DNA from: Chloroflexota bacterium
Lineage (GTDB): Bacteria > Chloroflexota > Limnocylindria > Limnocylindrales > CSP1-4
Length of the DNA stretch: 19,105 nt
NCBI GenBank assembly: GCA_021785115.1
Contig: JAJYGO010000275.1
Span: forward strand, 1-19,105
Reading direction: 5' to 3'
This document shows, in pieces, positions 8,446-15,191 of the stretch. The translations under genes and the position numbers were made by a program. The notes under the pieces were generated by a model that was not told where the DNA came from, ran no database searches, and saw only the letters and a program-made list of their open reading frames with translations. Each line of letters starts with the position of its first letter. Within the stretch, counting starts at the first letter, position 1.

Positions 8446-9315
8446 CTGCCCGCGCCGCTCCTGGTCCTCGGCGCGGCCGTCTCCGTCCAGGCCGGGGCGG
8501 GACTGGCCGTCCGCGTCATCGATCACGCCGGGCCGCTCGTCGCGGTCTGGATGCGGCTGGCCTTCGGCGCCGCGATGCTCGCGATCGCACGCCCCGCCTG
8601 GCGATCGCGGGTCGGGCCGGAGGCCTGGCGGGCGGCGATCCTGTTCGGCGTGGTGCTGGCGGCGATGAACACCTCCTTCTACCAGGCGATCGGCCGCATC
8701 CCGCTCGGCGTCGCGGTGACCATCGAGTTCTGGGGGCCGCTGGCGGTGGCGGTGCTCGCCTCGCGGCGGCTCCTGGACCTGCTCTGGGCGTTCCTGGCGG
8801 CCGCGGGGATCTTCATCCTGGCGGGCGGGCGGCTGGTCGCGGACGACTTCGTGGGCGTCGCGTTCGCGCTGGCGGCGGGCGGCTTCTGGGTCGTCTACAT
8901 CCTGCAGGGCACCCGCCTGGGCGCCGCCTGGCCGGACGGTCGAGGGCTCGGCGCGGCCATGGTCGTCGGCGGCGTGCTGCTGGCGGTCCCGGCCGTGGTG
9001 TCGGGCGGGGCGAGCCTCCTCGAGCCCTGGGTCCTGGGCGCGGGCCTGGTGGTGGCGCTCTTCAGCGCCGTGATCCCCTACACCCTGGAGCTCGCCGCGC
9101 TGCGCCGGCTCCCGCCGGGCGCCTACGGCGTGCTGACCAGCCTGGAGCCCGCGATCGCGGCCCTCGTCGGCCTGGTGTTCCTGGGGCAGGCACTCGAGCC
9201 GGCGGACGGCGTGGCGATCCTCTTCGTGGTGGTGGCCAGCGCCGGCGCCAGCCTGGAGGGCGTCCGCCGACGCCGGTCTGCGCTGCCGGAGGAGACGCTG
9301 GTCGTCGCGGACTGA
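8446..9315 (+). CDS. EamA/DMT-superfamily transporter (RhtA-like exporter)
   Basis: Integral membrane protein with about ten hydrophobic segments in two EamA repeats; members export amino acids, threonine/homoserine-type compounds or other metabolites. Diagnostic stretches include LVLGAAVSVQAGAGLAV in the first span, MNTSFYQAIGRIPLGVAVTI, EFWGPLAVAVLASRR, FSAVIPYTLELAALRRLPPG, AYGVLTSLEPAIAALVGLVF and LGQALEP. These match the RhtA-like branch. The first ATG (8551) lies inside what should be helix 1-2 and would lose the first membrane span. The homologous sequence extends upstream to about codon 8446, where a CTG follows GGGGAG. That start gives 289 aa, the usual EamA length, so I adopt it with reserve. 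It lies 16 bp after the transaldolase stop, probably co-transcribed with pyrG-tal. Substrate unknown. Confidence 0.85.
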   Translation: MPAPLLVLGAAVSVQAGAGLAVRVIDHAGPLVAVWMRLAFGAAMLAIARPAWRSRVGPEAWRAAILFGVVLAAMNTSFYQAIGRIPLGVAVTIEFWGPLAVAVLASRRLLDLLWAFLAAAGIFILAGGRLVADDFVGVAFALAAGGFWVVYILQGTRLGAAWPDGRGLGAAMVVGGVLLAVPAVVSGGASLLEPWVLGAGLVVALFSAVIPYTLELAALRRLPPGAYGVLTSLEPAIAALVGLVFLGQALEPADGVAILFVVVASAGASLEGVRRRRSALPEETLVVAD

Positions 9316-9341
9316 TCGGGCCAACGGGGAACGTGCCGGGA

Positions 9342-9369
9342 TTGACCGGCAGACGCCGCGTGCTATGAT
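9342..9369 (+). promoter_or_regulatory. rho promoter
   Basis: TTGACC (9342-9347), 16 bp, TATGAT (9364-9369), with TGC directly before the -10. Among the best promoter matches in the window. Predicted start is near 9376, 168 nt upstream of the rho ATG. Confidence 0.7.
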
Positions 9370-9375
9370 CCCTCA

Positions 9376-9543
9376 CGCACTCGTTCCCTCCCACGGCGTC
9401 GCACCGACGCATCGATCTGCATGCGCCCACGTCCGACGCGGAGGGACCGCGCCCAGGCGGCGCGTGCGCCCGTTCCACCGATTGCCTCGCGCGTCCCGGC
9501 CGCGTCCCGGCCGTCCATCCAATCCCTCGACCGGTGCCGACCG
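9376..9543 (+). promoter_or_regulatory. C-rich rho leader, possible autoregulatory rut-like region
   Basis: The 168-nt leader is pyrimidine-rich toward its end, with CCTCGCGCG, then two perfect copies of CGCGTCCCGGC (9490-9500, 9501-9511), then the unstructured CGTCCATCCAATCCCTCGACC. There is no recognisable ribosome site before the ATG. Rho genes in several bacteria are repressed by Rho itself through a long leader; the base composition fits that, but I infer the function. Confidence 0.4.
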
Positions 9544-10797
9544 ATGAACATCAACGAACTGAAAGCCAAGAACCTGCGCGAACTCGTCGAGATCGGCGGC
9601 GACCTGGACGTCAGCGACGCCGGGGGCATGCGCCGGGACGAGCTCGTCGAGCGGATCCTGCAGCGCCAGGTCGAGCGCGGCGGCCAGTCGTACGCGACCG
9701 GCATCCTGGACATCGTGGACGAGGGGTACGGCTTCCTGCGCCGGCACGGCCTCATGCCCAGCCCCGACGACATCTACGTCAGCTCGACGCAGGTGCGCAA
9801 GTTCGGCCTCCGGACGGGGGACCGCGTCGGCGGCGTCACCCGCGCCCCCAAGGACGGCGAGAAGTACTGGGGCCTGCTGCGCGTGGAGTCGATCAACGGG
9901 GTGGACCCGGAGACCGCCCGGCGCCGGCCGCACTTCGACGTCCTCACGCCGATCCACCCGATCGAGCTGATCAACCTCGAGACGGACCCCAAGAACCTGA
10001 GCCAGCGCCTGATCAACCTGGTCAACCCGCTCGGCAAGGGCCAGCGCGCGCTGATCGTCAGCCCGCCCAAGGCCGGCAAGACGGTCCTGCTCAAGCAGAT
10101 CGCCAACGGGATCACCGCGAACTACCCCGAGATCCTCCTGATGGTGGCGCTCATCGGCGAGCGGCCCGAGGAGGTCACCGACATGCGGCGCTCGGTGATG
10201 GGCGAGGTGATCAGCTCCACCTTCGACGAGCCGACCGAGAACCACACCCACGTCGCCGAGATGGCCCTCGAGATCGCCAAGCGGCAGGTGGAGACCGGCC
10301 GGGACGTGGTGATCCTGCTCGACTCCATCACCCGCCTCGCACGCGCCTACAACCTGGCCCTCCCGCCCTCGGGACGGACGCTCTCGGGCGGCATCGATCC
10401 CATCGCCCTCTACCCGCCCAAGCGTTTCTTCGGGGCGGCCCGGAAGCTGGAGGAGGGCGGCTCCCTCACCATCATCGCCACGTGCCTCATCGACACGGGC
10501 TCGCGGATGGACGACGTGATCTACGAGGAGTTCAAGGGCACCGGCAACTCCGAGCTGATCCTCGACCGGAAGCTCGCGGAGAAGCGGATCTTCCCGGCCA
10601 TCGACGTGCAGCGCTCGGGCACCCGCCGCGAGGAGCTGCTCCTCGAGGAGGGGACGCTCCGCATGGTCTGGACCATGCGGCGGATGCTCTCGGCTGTGGG
10701 CACGAACGAGGGGATCGAGCTGCTGCTGAACCGCCTGGCCAAGACGGAGAGCAACGCCCAGTTCCTGGCCACCCTCACCAAGAGCCTGGACCAGTAG
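9544..10797 (+). CDS. rho: Transcription termination factor Rho
   Basis: Hexameric RNA-dependent ATPase that ends transcription. The 417-aa protein starts [20 protein letters not shown] (Rho-N helical domain), then the cold-shock-like RNA-binding domain with GYGFLRRHG (61-69) and [18 protein letters not shown]. The ATPase core follows: Walker [14 protein letters not shown] from residue 173, [14 protein letters not shown], Walker [38 protein letters not shown], and the Q/R-loop region [20 protein letters not shown]. All catalytic elements are intact and there is no large insertion in the N-terminal region, unlike many actinobacterial Rho proteins. The frame is open upstream to 9421, but the family start is clearly at ATG 9544, despite the lack of a ribosome site. 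It is monocistronic by appearance, with its own promoter and a separate promoter for the next gene. Confidence 0.97.
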   Translation: MNINELKAKNLRELVEIGGDLDVSDAGGMRRDELVERILQRQVERGGQSYATGILDIVDEGYGFLRRHGLMPSPDDIYVSSTQVRKFGLRTGDRVGGVTRAPKDGEKYWGLLRVESINGVDPETARRRPHFDVLTPIHPIELINLETDPKNLSQRLINLVNPLGKGQRALIVSPPKAGKTVLLKQIANGITANYPEILLMVALIGERPEEVTDMRRSVMGEVISSTFDEPTENHTHVAEMALEIAKRQVETGRDVVILLDSITRLARAYNLALPPSGRTLSGGIDPIALYPPKRFFGAARKLEEGGSLTIIATCLIDTGSRMDDVIYEEFKGTGNSELILDRKLAEKRIFPAIDVQRSGTRREELLLEEGTLRMVWTMRRMLSAVGTNEGIELLLNRLAKTESNAQFLATLTKSLDQ

Positions 10798-10826
10798 CGT
10801 CGCCGATCCCGGCAGTCGGACCGTCC

Positions 10827-10870
10827 CGACCCGGCCGCCGGACCGCGGCGACCCGGCCGCCGGACCGCGG
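10827..10870. repeat. Two perfect tandem copies of a 22-bp GC-rich unit
   Basis: The 22-bp unit, which begins CGACCCGGCCGCCGG and ends ACCGCGG, occurs at 10827-10848 and again directly at 10849-10870 with no mismatch. Each copy holds the near-palindrome CCGGCCGCCGG and the palindrome CCGCGG. The repeat starts 30 bp after the rho stop and ends 33 bp before the TTGACG of the next promoter. It could be a transcript end structure, an upstream binding site, or a recent slippage duplication. Confidence 0.9.
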
Positions 10871-10903
10871 CCCGACCCGCCCGCCCGGATGGGCCCCCTC
10901 GAT

Positions 10904-10933
10904 TTGACGCGCCTGCAGGGACGATGGTAAGGT
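10904..10933 (+). promoter_or_regulatory. Promoter of the LysM-M23 gene
   Basis: TTGACG (10904-10909), 18 bp, TAAGGT (10928-10933). Five of six bases match the -35 consensus. Transcription should start near 10940, leaving a leader of about 159 nt. Confidence 0.6.
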
Positions 10934-10939
10934 CCCGGC

Positions 10940-11098
10940 GATCAGTCGACCCCGCGGCACCCCGGACCTGAGAGTCCGCCCGCCGGTCGCGCGCACAGGT
11001 TGTCCCGCAACTGCATATCGCGCTCCCTGGGCGGCCGAAAGGTTCCGCGTCCCCCGCTCCACCGCGACCCGGCCGCTTCGCTCGCACAGGAGACCGTA
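10940..11098 (+). promoter_or_regulatory. Structured 5' leader of the M23 hydrolase (no class assigned)
   Basis: Together with the preceding repeat and promoter this fills the 301-bp gap between genes. The leader can form three local hairpins: CGGAC-CTGAGA-GTCCG (10963-10978); GGTTG-TCCCG-CAACT (10998-11012, one G-U pair); and GCGGCC-GAAA-GG-TT-CCGC (11031-11048), a stem with a TT bulge capped by a GNRA tetraloop. The ribosome site AGGAG (11088-11092) follows after a C-rich single-stranded stretch. In Actinomycetota, cell-wall hydrolase genes are often controlled by the c-di-AMP (ydaO-type) riboswitch, but I could not match its conserved core here. Confidence 0.4.
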
Positions 11099-12472
11099 TT
11101 GCTGAACGCGCCCATCGCCGTGCGCCGCGTCCTCGACCGGCTGGCACGCGATACCGACCGGGCCGGGTCCCGGGTCGGCCTCGTCATCCGGCGGCTGCAC
11201 GCCCCGATCCCGCGCATCCATGCCATGTCCGCTCCGGCGTCGCCGGCTGCCGCTCGACGCACCGCCGTCGCGCGCCGCGACCGTCGGGTCAGCCTGCGGG
11301 CCATCGGCACCACCTCGATCGCGCTCCGCCACCGCGTCGTGTCGCTGGCGACCGAGCGCCGGGGGGCGCCACTCCTCGCCGTCGCGCTCCTTGCCGTCGC
11401 GTCGATCCTCTCCCAGATGCCGGCCGCGGCCGCCGGGGGGACGGGCGGCACCAACGGACCGGGCGTCGCGTACAACCCGCGGATCGCCTCGGTCAACATC
11501 GACGGGCCGGACACCGGCCAGGTGGATCCCAGCGCGATCGCCGCCGGGACCACGCCGACGACCGACGTCGTGGCCGGCGCGGCCGCCGACGCCGGGTCCT
11601 GGACCCTGGTCGACGGCAGCCTGATCAAGCCGATCAGCGCGGATTCGACGGTCTCGGACATCAGCGGCCAGGTCCGCACCTACGTGGTGAAGTCGGGAGA
11701 CACGCTGAGCGGCATCGCCAGCCGCTTCGGTCTCTCGCTGATGACGATCTGGTGGGCCAACAAGCTGACTTCCACCGACACGCTCCACGTGGGCCAGAAG
11801 CTCCAGATCCCGCCCGTGGACGGCGTCCTCTATCACGTGCAAACGGGCGACACGGTGATCACCATCGCGCGCAAGTTCCACGCCAGCGCGTCGGAGATCC
11901 GCACCTACAACGGCCTCACCGGTGACACGGTCGTGATCGGCCAGGAGGTCATGGTGCCCGACGGGCACGGGGCGCCGGTCCCGACCGCCACGCCCACCCC
12001 GGACACGCAGACCGCCTCGGCCCCCTCCGCGCCGTCGGCGCCGTCCGTGGCGTCGCAGGCCGTCGGCGCGCCGTGCACCAGTTGCTCGTACAGCGGCAGC
12101 ATGGTCTGGCCGGTGCCCGGGGGCTGGATCAGCCAGTACTACTGGTGGGGCCACCCGGCGCTCGACATCGCCGCCCCCTACGGCGATCCGGTCCTGGCGG
12201 CCGCGGCCGGCGTGGTCACCTTCGCCGGCTGGCGCAACAACGGCGGTGGCTACCAGGTCTGGATGAGCCACGGCAACAACCTCTACACGACGTACAACCA
12301 CATGTCGGCCGTCACGGTGGCGGTCGGGGAGCACCTCTCGGCGGGTCAGCAGGTCGGACGGATCGGCATGACCGGTGACGCCACGGGCCCGCACTGCCAC
12401 TTCGAGGTCTGGATCGGCCCCATCTGGGCGGGCGGCACGCGGGTCAACCCGCTGAACTACCTGTCCCACTGA
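11099..12472 (+). CDS. Membrane-anchored LysM-LysM-M23 peptidoglycan hydrolase
   Basis: Probable cell-wall endopeptidase of 457 aa. A TTG start at 11099 is favoured because AGGAG (11088-11092) lies six bases before it; ATG 11225 (residue 43) is an alternative without such a site. Domains in order: an Arg/Ala-rich cytoplasmic tail of about 88 residues; a membrane anchor or signal segment (PLLAVALLAVASILSQM, about 90-108); a Gly/Thr/Asp spacer; LysM 1 (about 195-239, YVVKSGDTLSGIASRFGLSL); LysM 2 (about 245-289, YHVQTGDTVITIARKFHASA); a Pro/Ser/Ala/Thr linker; and an M23 (LytM/Gly-Gly) peptidase. The zinc and catalytic residues are all present: HPALD (His352, Asp356), YNHMS (His401) and GPHCHFEVW (His432, His434). 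The linker ends in CTSC, perhaps a disulfide. The unusually long basic tail before the anchor is odd for a secreted hydrolase. Confidence 0.9.
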   Translation: MLNAPIAVRRVLDRLARDTDRAGSRVGLVIRRLHAPIPRIHAMSAPASPAAARRTAVARRDRRVSLRAIGTTSIALRHRVVSLATERRGAPLLAVALLAVASILSQMPAAAAGGTGGTNGPGVAYNPRIASVNIDGPDTGQVDPSAIAAGTTPTTDVVAGAAADAGSWTLVDGSLIKPISADSTVSDISGQVRTYVVKSGDTLSGIASRFGLSLMTIWWANKLTSTDTLHVGQKLQIPPVDGVLYHVQTGDTVITIARKFHASASEIRTYNGLTGDTVVIGQEVMVPDGHGAPVPTATPTPDTQTASAPSAPSAPSVASQAVGAPCTSCSYSGSMVWPVPGGWISQYYWWGHPALDIAAPYGDPVLAAAAGVVTFAGWRNNGGGYQVWMSHGNNLYTTYNHMSAVTVAVGEHLSAGQQVGRIGMTGDATGPHCHFEVWIGPIWAGGTRVNPLNYLSH

Positions 12473-12548
12473 TCCTGTCCGCGGAGGCGCCGTCAACCGG
12501 GCGCGCGTGCCGCCCGTGGCTGCCAGCCATCGAGCGCCCGGCCGCGCC

Positions 12549-12557
12549 TGCTAGGAT
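12549..12557 (+). promoter_or_regulatory. Extended -10 promoter placing obg on a leaderless mRNA
   Basis: TGC plus TAGGAT (12552-12557), only eight bases before the ATG at 12566. Transcription would begin at or within a base or two of the start codon, and there is no ribosome site. The weak region 17 bp upstream (ATCGAG) fits an extended -10 promoter. Confidence 0.55.
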
Positions 12558-12565
12558 GCCCAGCG

Positions 12566-13861
12566 ATGTTCCTTGACCGCGCCACGGTCTGGCTACGGGC
12601 CGGCGATGGGGGCGACGGAGCGGTCTCGTTCCGGCGCGAGGCTCACGTCCCGCGCGGTGGCCCCGACGGCGGGGACGGCGGCCGCGGCGGATCGATCCAC
12701 CTGCACGTCGACGTCGGACAGACCACCCTGGGCGACTACCGCTACCACCACCATTTCCGGGCCGAGTCGGGCGGGCGCGGCGCCGGCGCGCGCAAGCACG
12801 GCAAGGCCGGCCAGGACCTGGACCTGGGCGTTCCGCCGGGCACGGCCGTCCTCGACGCCGCGACGGGCGAGCTGGTGGCCGATCTCGTGGCCGTCGGGCA
12901 GCAGGTGATGGTCGCCCGGGGCGGGCGCGGCGGCCTCGGCAACGTCCACTTCGCCACCGCCACGCACCGCACCCCGCGCCACGCCCAGAAGGGCGAGCCC
13001 GGCGAGGAGCGGCAGCTGGTCCTGGAGCTGCGGCTCATCGCCGACATCGGCCTGGTGGGCCTGCCGAACGCCGGCAAGTCCACCCTGCTGGCCGCGCTCA
13101 CCAACGCGACCCCGAAGATCGCCGACTACCCGTTCACCACGCTGGAGCCCAACCTGGGGGTCCTCGACCTGTCGGCCGTCTCGCCGGACGATCCGCGGCG
13201 GCCCACGGTGGCGGACGTGCCCGGCCTGATCGAGGGGGCGAGCTCCGGTGCCGGGCTCGGCCACGCCTTCCTCCGGCACGTCGAGCGGACGCGGGTGCTG
13301 CTGCACGTCGTCGACCTCGCGGCGCGCGATCCGGAGGGCGACCGGACGATCGTGCGCGAGGAGCTCCGGCTGCACGACGAACGGCTCCTTGCGAAGCCCG
13401 GCCTGCTGGTGGCCAACAAGCTCGATCTGCCCGGTGCGCGAGAACGGCTTCCCGGCCTGGTGCGCGCCTGCGCCGCCGACGGCCAGGACGTCGTGGCCGT
13501 CTCCGCCCGCGTGGGCGACGGCCTTCCGGACCTGCTCGCCGCGCTCGCGGACCTGCTCCCGGGTGCCGAGGAGCTGGCGCTGCCGCCGGAGCCGGCCGGC
13601 GTGCTGGTGCACCGGTTCGACTCGTTCCGCGAAGGGTTCTCGGTGGAGCGGGAGGGGGCGGCCTTCCGGGTGCGCGGGCGGCGCGTCGAGCGGCTGGTCG
13701 CGCAGACGGACTTCGACAACGAGGAGTCCGCGGAGCGGTTCCAGCGCGACCTGGAGCGGATGGGGATCGCGCGCGAGCTGCGTCGAGCCGGCATCGCGCC
13801 GGGGGACACGGTGCTGGTGGGGGAGCGCGAGCTGGAGTGGGGCGAGGAAGGATGGACGTGA
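12566..13861 (+). CDS. obg: GTPase Obg/CgtA
   Basis: Ribosome-associated GTPase needed for 50S assembly and linked to stringent response and cell-cycle control. The 431-aa protein has the three standard parts. The Gly-rich Obg fold (MFLDRATVWLRAGDGGDGAV, VPRGGPDGGDGGRGG, KHGKAGQDL, VARGGRGGLGN) is followed by the G domain. Its elements are G1 GLPNAGKSTLL from residue 165, the effector region DYPFTTLEPNLGV, G3 VADVPGLIEGAS, G4 NKLD at 284-287 and a G5-like VSARVG. Last comes a C-terminal OCT domain (about 345-425, DNEESAERFQRDLERMGI). Length and domains are normal. ATG 12566 has no ribosome site but sits eight bases after an extended -10. The stop codon overlaps the possible GTG start of nadD, so the two are translationally linked. 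Confidence 0.97.
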   Translation: MFLDRATVWLRAGDGGDGAVSFRREAHVPRGGPDGGDGGRGGSIHLHVDVGQTTLGDYRYHHHFRAESGGRGAGARKHGKAGQDLDLGVPPGTAVLDAATGELVADLVAVGQQVMVARGGRGGLGNVHFATATHRTPRHAQKGEPGEERQLVLELRLIADIGLVGLPNAGKSTLLAALTNATPKIADYPFTTLEPNLGVLDLSAVSPDDPRRPTVADVPGLIEGASSGAGLGHAFLRHVERTRVLLHVVDLAARDPEGDRTIVREELRLHDERLLAKPGLLVANKLDLPGARERLPGLVRACAADGQDVVAVSARVGDGLPDLLAALADLLPGAEELALPPEPAGVLVHRFDSFREGFSVEREGAAFRVRGRRVERLVAQTDFDNEESAERFQRDLERMGIARELRRAGIAPGDTVLVGERELEWGEEGWT

Positions 13862-14523
13862 GCGGCGGACGATCCACCGGCGGGGCATGGGGCCTCCTGG
13901 GTGGCACGTTCGACCCGGTGCACTGCGCCCACCTCGCCATCGCGGAGCAGACGAGGGAGGCGCTGGGGCTCGCCGGCGTCCTCTTCGTGCCGGCCGCGGT
14001 CCCGCCGCACAAGCTGGGGCAGCGCATCACGCCGGTGGAGCACCGGATCGCCATGGTGGAGCTCGCCATCGCCGGCAACCCGGACTTCCGGGTCAGCCGC
14101 GTGGAGGTGGATCGCCCGGGTCCGAGCTACACGGCCGATACCGTGGAGCGGCTCCTGGCGGACCCGCCGCAGCCGTGGGACGCCGCCGCGGGGCTCGTGC
14201 TGATCCTCTCGGTCGAGGCGCTGGTCGGCCTCGAGAGCTGGCACGAGCCCGAGCGCCTGCTCCGGGCGTGCCGGGTCGCGGTGGCGCCCCGGCGAGGCTA
14301 CCCGGTGCGGGCCCGGGCGTGGATGGCCGAGCACTTCCCCGGATACGACGACCGCGTGATCGAGCTGGACGGCCCCGACCTCGGGCACTCGGCCTCCGAC
14401 ATCCGGGAGCGCGTCGCCGCCGGTCTGAGCATCCGGTACCTGGTCCCGCCCGCGGTGGAGGCGTACATCCGGGACCACCGGCTGTACCGGACCGGCCCGG
14501 ACGGGGCGCGTCTGCGATCATGA
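13852..14523 (+). CDS. nadD: Nicotinate-nucleotide adenylyltransferase
   Basis: Adenylates nicotinate mononucleotide to deamido-NAD in NAD synthesis. The 223-aa protein shows the nucleotidyltransferase order: LLGGTFDPVHCAHLAIAEQT (residues 20-39), VPAAVPPHK, EHRIAMVELAIAGNPDFRVS, PSYTADTVERL, SWHEPERLL, APRRGYP, and near the end SASDIRERVAAG followed by YLVPPAVEAYIRDHRLY. Several signature residues deviate: HCAH for HxGH, LSVEAL for the usual IGxDxL, and HSASDIR for ISSTxIR. They look like lineage variants, since the fold-wide pattern is kept. ATG 13852 is four bases after GAGG; GTG 13858 is six bases after AAGG and overlaps the obg stop as GTGA, so it is an equally possible start. It lies between obg and rsfS as in many bacteria, without the usual yqeK. 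Confidence 0.92.
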   Translation: MDVSGGRSTGGAWGLLGGTFDPVHCAHLAIAEQTREALGLAGVLFVPAAVPPHKLGQRITPVEHRIAMVELAIAGNPDFRVSRVEVDRPGPSYTADTVERLLADPPQPWDAAAGLVLILSVEALVGLESWHEPERLLRACRVAVAPRRGYPVRARAWMAEHFPGYDDRVIELDGPDLGHSASDIRERVAAGLSIRYLVPPAVEAYIRDHRLYRTGPDGARLRS

Positions 14524-14552
14524 GGAACGCGACGCCGGCCGTCCGCCGGCCC

Positions 14553-14573
14553 AGGAGGACCATGCCAACGTGA
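14553..14573 (+). promoter_or_regulatory. rsfS ribosome site with embedded three-codon ORF
   Basis: AGGAGGA (14553-14559) is followed by ATG CCA ACG TGA (14562-14573), whose stop overlaps the GTG start of rsfS (14570-14572). The ribosome site is 11 bases from the GTG and 3 from the ATG. Initiation at the mini-ORF and re-initiation at GTG are possible. Confidence 0.4.
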
Positions 14574-14992
14574 CCGACGCAGTCCCCGCCGGCGCCCCGC
14601 GGCGCCCGGGCCTTCCGCCCCGCGACGTCCCCATCGTGATCGACGACCAGCTGGCGCTGGCCCAGGCGCGCCGCGTGGTCGAGCTCGCGGAGGACAAGAA
14701 GGCGTCCGATATCGTGCTGCTGGACGTCCGCGCGCTCACCTCGCTGGCGGACTACTTCGTGATCTGCTCGGGCGGATCGGAGCGGCAGCTCGGCGCGATC
14801 GCCGACGGGATCGCGGAGGGGCTGAAGGAGGACGGCGTGCTGCCGCTGGGCCGCGAGGGCGGCGCGGGCGCGCACTGGGTCCTGCTGGACTTCGGGGCGG
14901 TGGTGGTGCACGTCTTCGCGCCGCCCGAGCGGGACTACTACCAGCTCGAGAAGCTCTGGGCCGACGCGCCCGTGCTGCTGCGGGTGCAGTAG
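14570..14992 (+). CDS. rsfS: Ribosome silencing factor RsfS
   Basis: RsfS (Iojap family) binds protein uL14 on the large subunit and blocks joining of the subunits when nutrients are low. The 140-aa product has the complete family pattern. It runs ALAQARRVVELAEDKKASDI, VLLDVRALTSLADYFVICSG, GSERQLGAIADGIAEGLKED, GAHWVLLDFGAVVVHVF, and ends RDYYQLEKLWADAP. A ~22-residue Pro/Arg-rich start precedes the conserved part. GTG 14570 is chosen because a strong AGGAGGA lies upstream; GTG 14636 (residue 23) would be nearer the family start but lacks a ribosome site. It follows nadD by 46 bp, a spacer that includes a GCCGGC-CGTCC-GCCGGC hairpin, and is the last clear gene of the obg-nadD-rsfS unit. Confidence 0.93.
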   Translation: MTDAVPAGAPRRPGLPPRDVPIVIDDQLALAQARRVVELAEDKKASDIVLLDVRALTSLADYFVICSGGSERQLGAIADGIAEGLKEDGVLPLGREGGAGAHWVLLDFGAVVVHVFAPPERDYYQLEKLWADAPVLLRVQ

Positions 14993-15013
14993 GGCCGCTG
15001 CGGGCCCTCGAAC

Positions 15014-15039
15014 CCTCCTGGGAGGCACCTCCGCGGAGG
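15014..15039. repeat. Pair of 12-bp palindromes downstream of rsfS
   Basis: CCTCCTGGGAGG (15014-15025) and CCTCCGCGGAGG (15028-15039) share the CCTCC...GGAGG arms and have centres 14 bp apart. The second is a perfect palindrome and the first has one central mismatch. The pair lies 21 bp after the rsfS stop and about 90 bp upstream of the likely -10 of the zinc-ribbon gene. It could be a tandem operator, a transcript-end structure, or chance in GC-rich DNA. Confidence 0.6.
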
Positions 15040-15129
15040 CCGTCCGCGGGCACACGTTCCGCGCGGCGGGACGCCGGGTACTGTCGCCGTCGGTACGGAC
15101 GAGGGATGCCCGTCCGCATCGCCGCCCCC

Positions 15130-15135
15130 TAGTAT
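15130..15135 (+). promoter_or_regulatory. Putative -10 element for the zinc-ribbon gene
   Basis: TAGTAT, five of six matches to consensus; no convincing -35 (TGCCCG at 17 bp). Predicted start near 15142, about 50 nt before the ATG and just before an 8-bp dyad. Confidence 0.45.
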
Positions 15136-15146
15136 CCGGCCGTGGA

Positions 15147-15166
15147 TGACCGGCGTGGGCCGGTCA
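15147..15166 (+). promoter_or_regulatory. 8-bp inverted repeat at the start of the zinc-ribbon transcript
   Basis: TGACCGGC (15147-15154), loop GTGG, GCCGGTCA (15159-15166), perfect. It lies just downstream of the -10, where it could be an operator or an mRNA hairpin. Function inferred. Confidence 0.45.
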
Positions 15167-15191
15167 CGGAGCGGACGGGACGGAACGCAGC

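Noticed and set aside
9365..9547. A 60-codon frame ending in an ATGA overlap with rho
   Set aside because: Its ATG lies inside the -10 box of the rho promoter, so it cannot be translated from that transcript; only the shorter GTG 9464 version is possible and it is weak.
10940..11098. c-di-AMP (ydaO) or TPP riboswitch before the M23 gene
   Set aside because: A CTGAGA loop and a GCCGAA-like string occur, but the other conserved segments of these classes are absent, so I do not assign either.
12593..13888. A 431-codon minus-strand frame opposite obg
   Set aside because: Antisense shadow of Obg with no recognisable domain.
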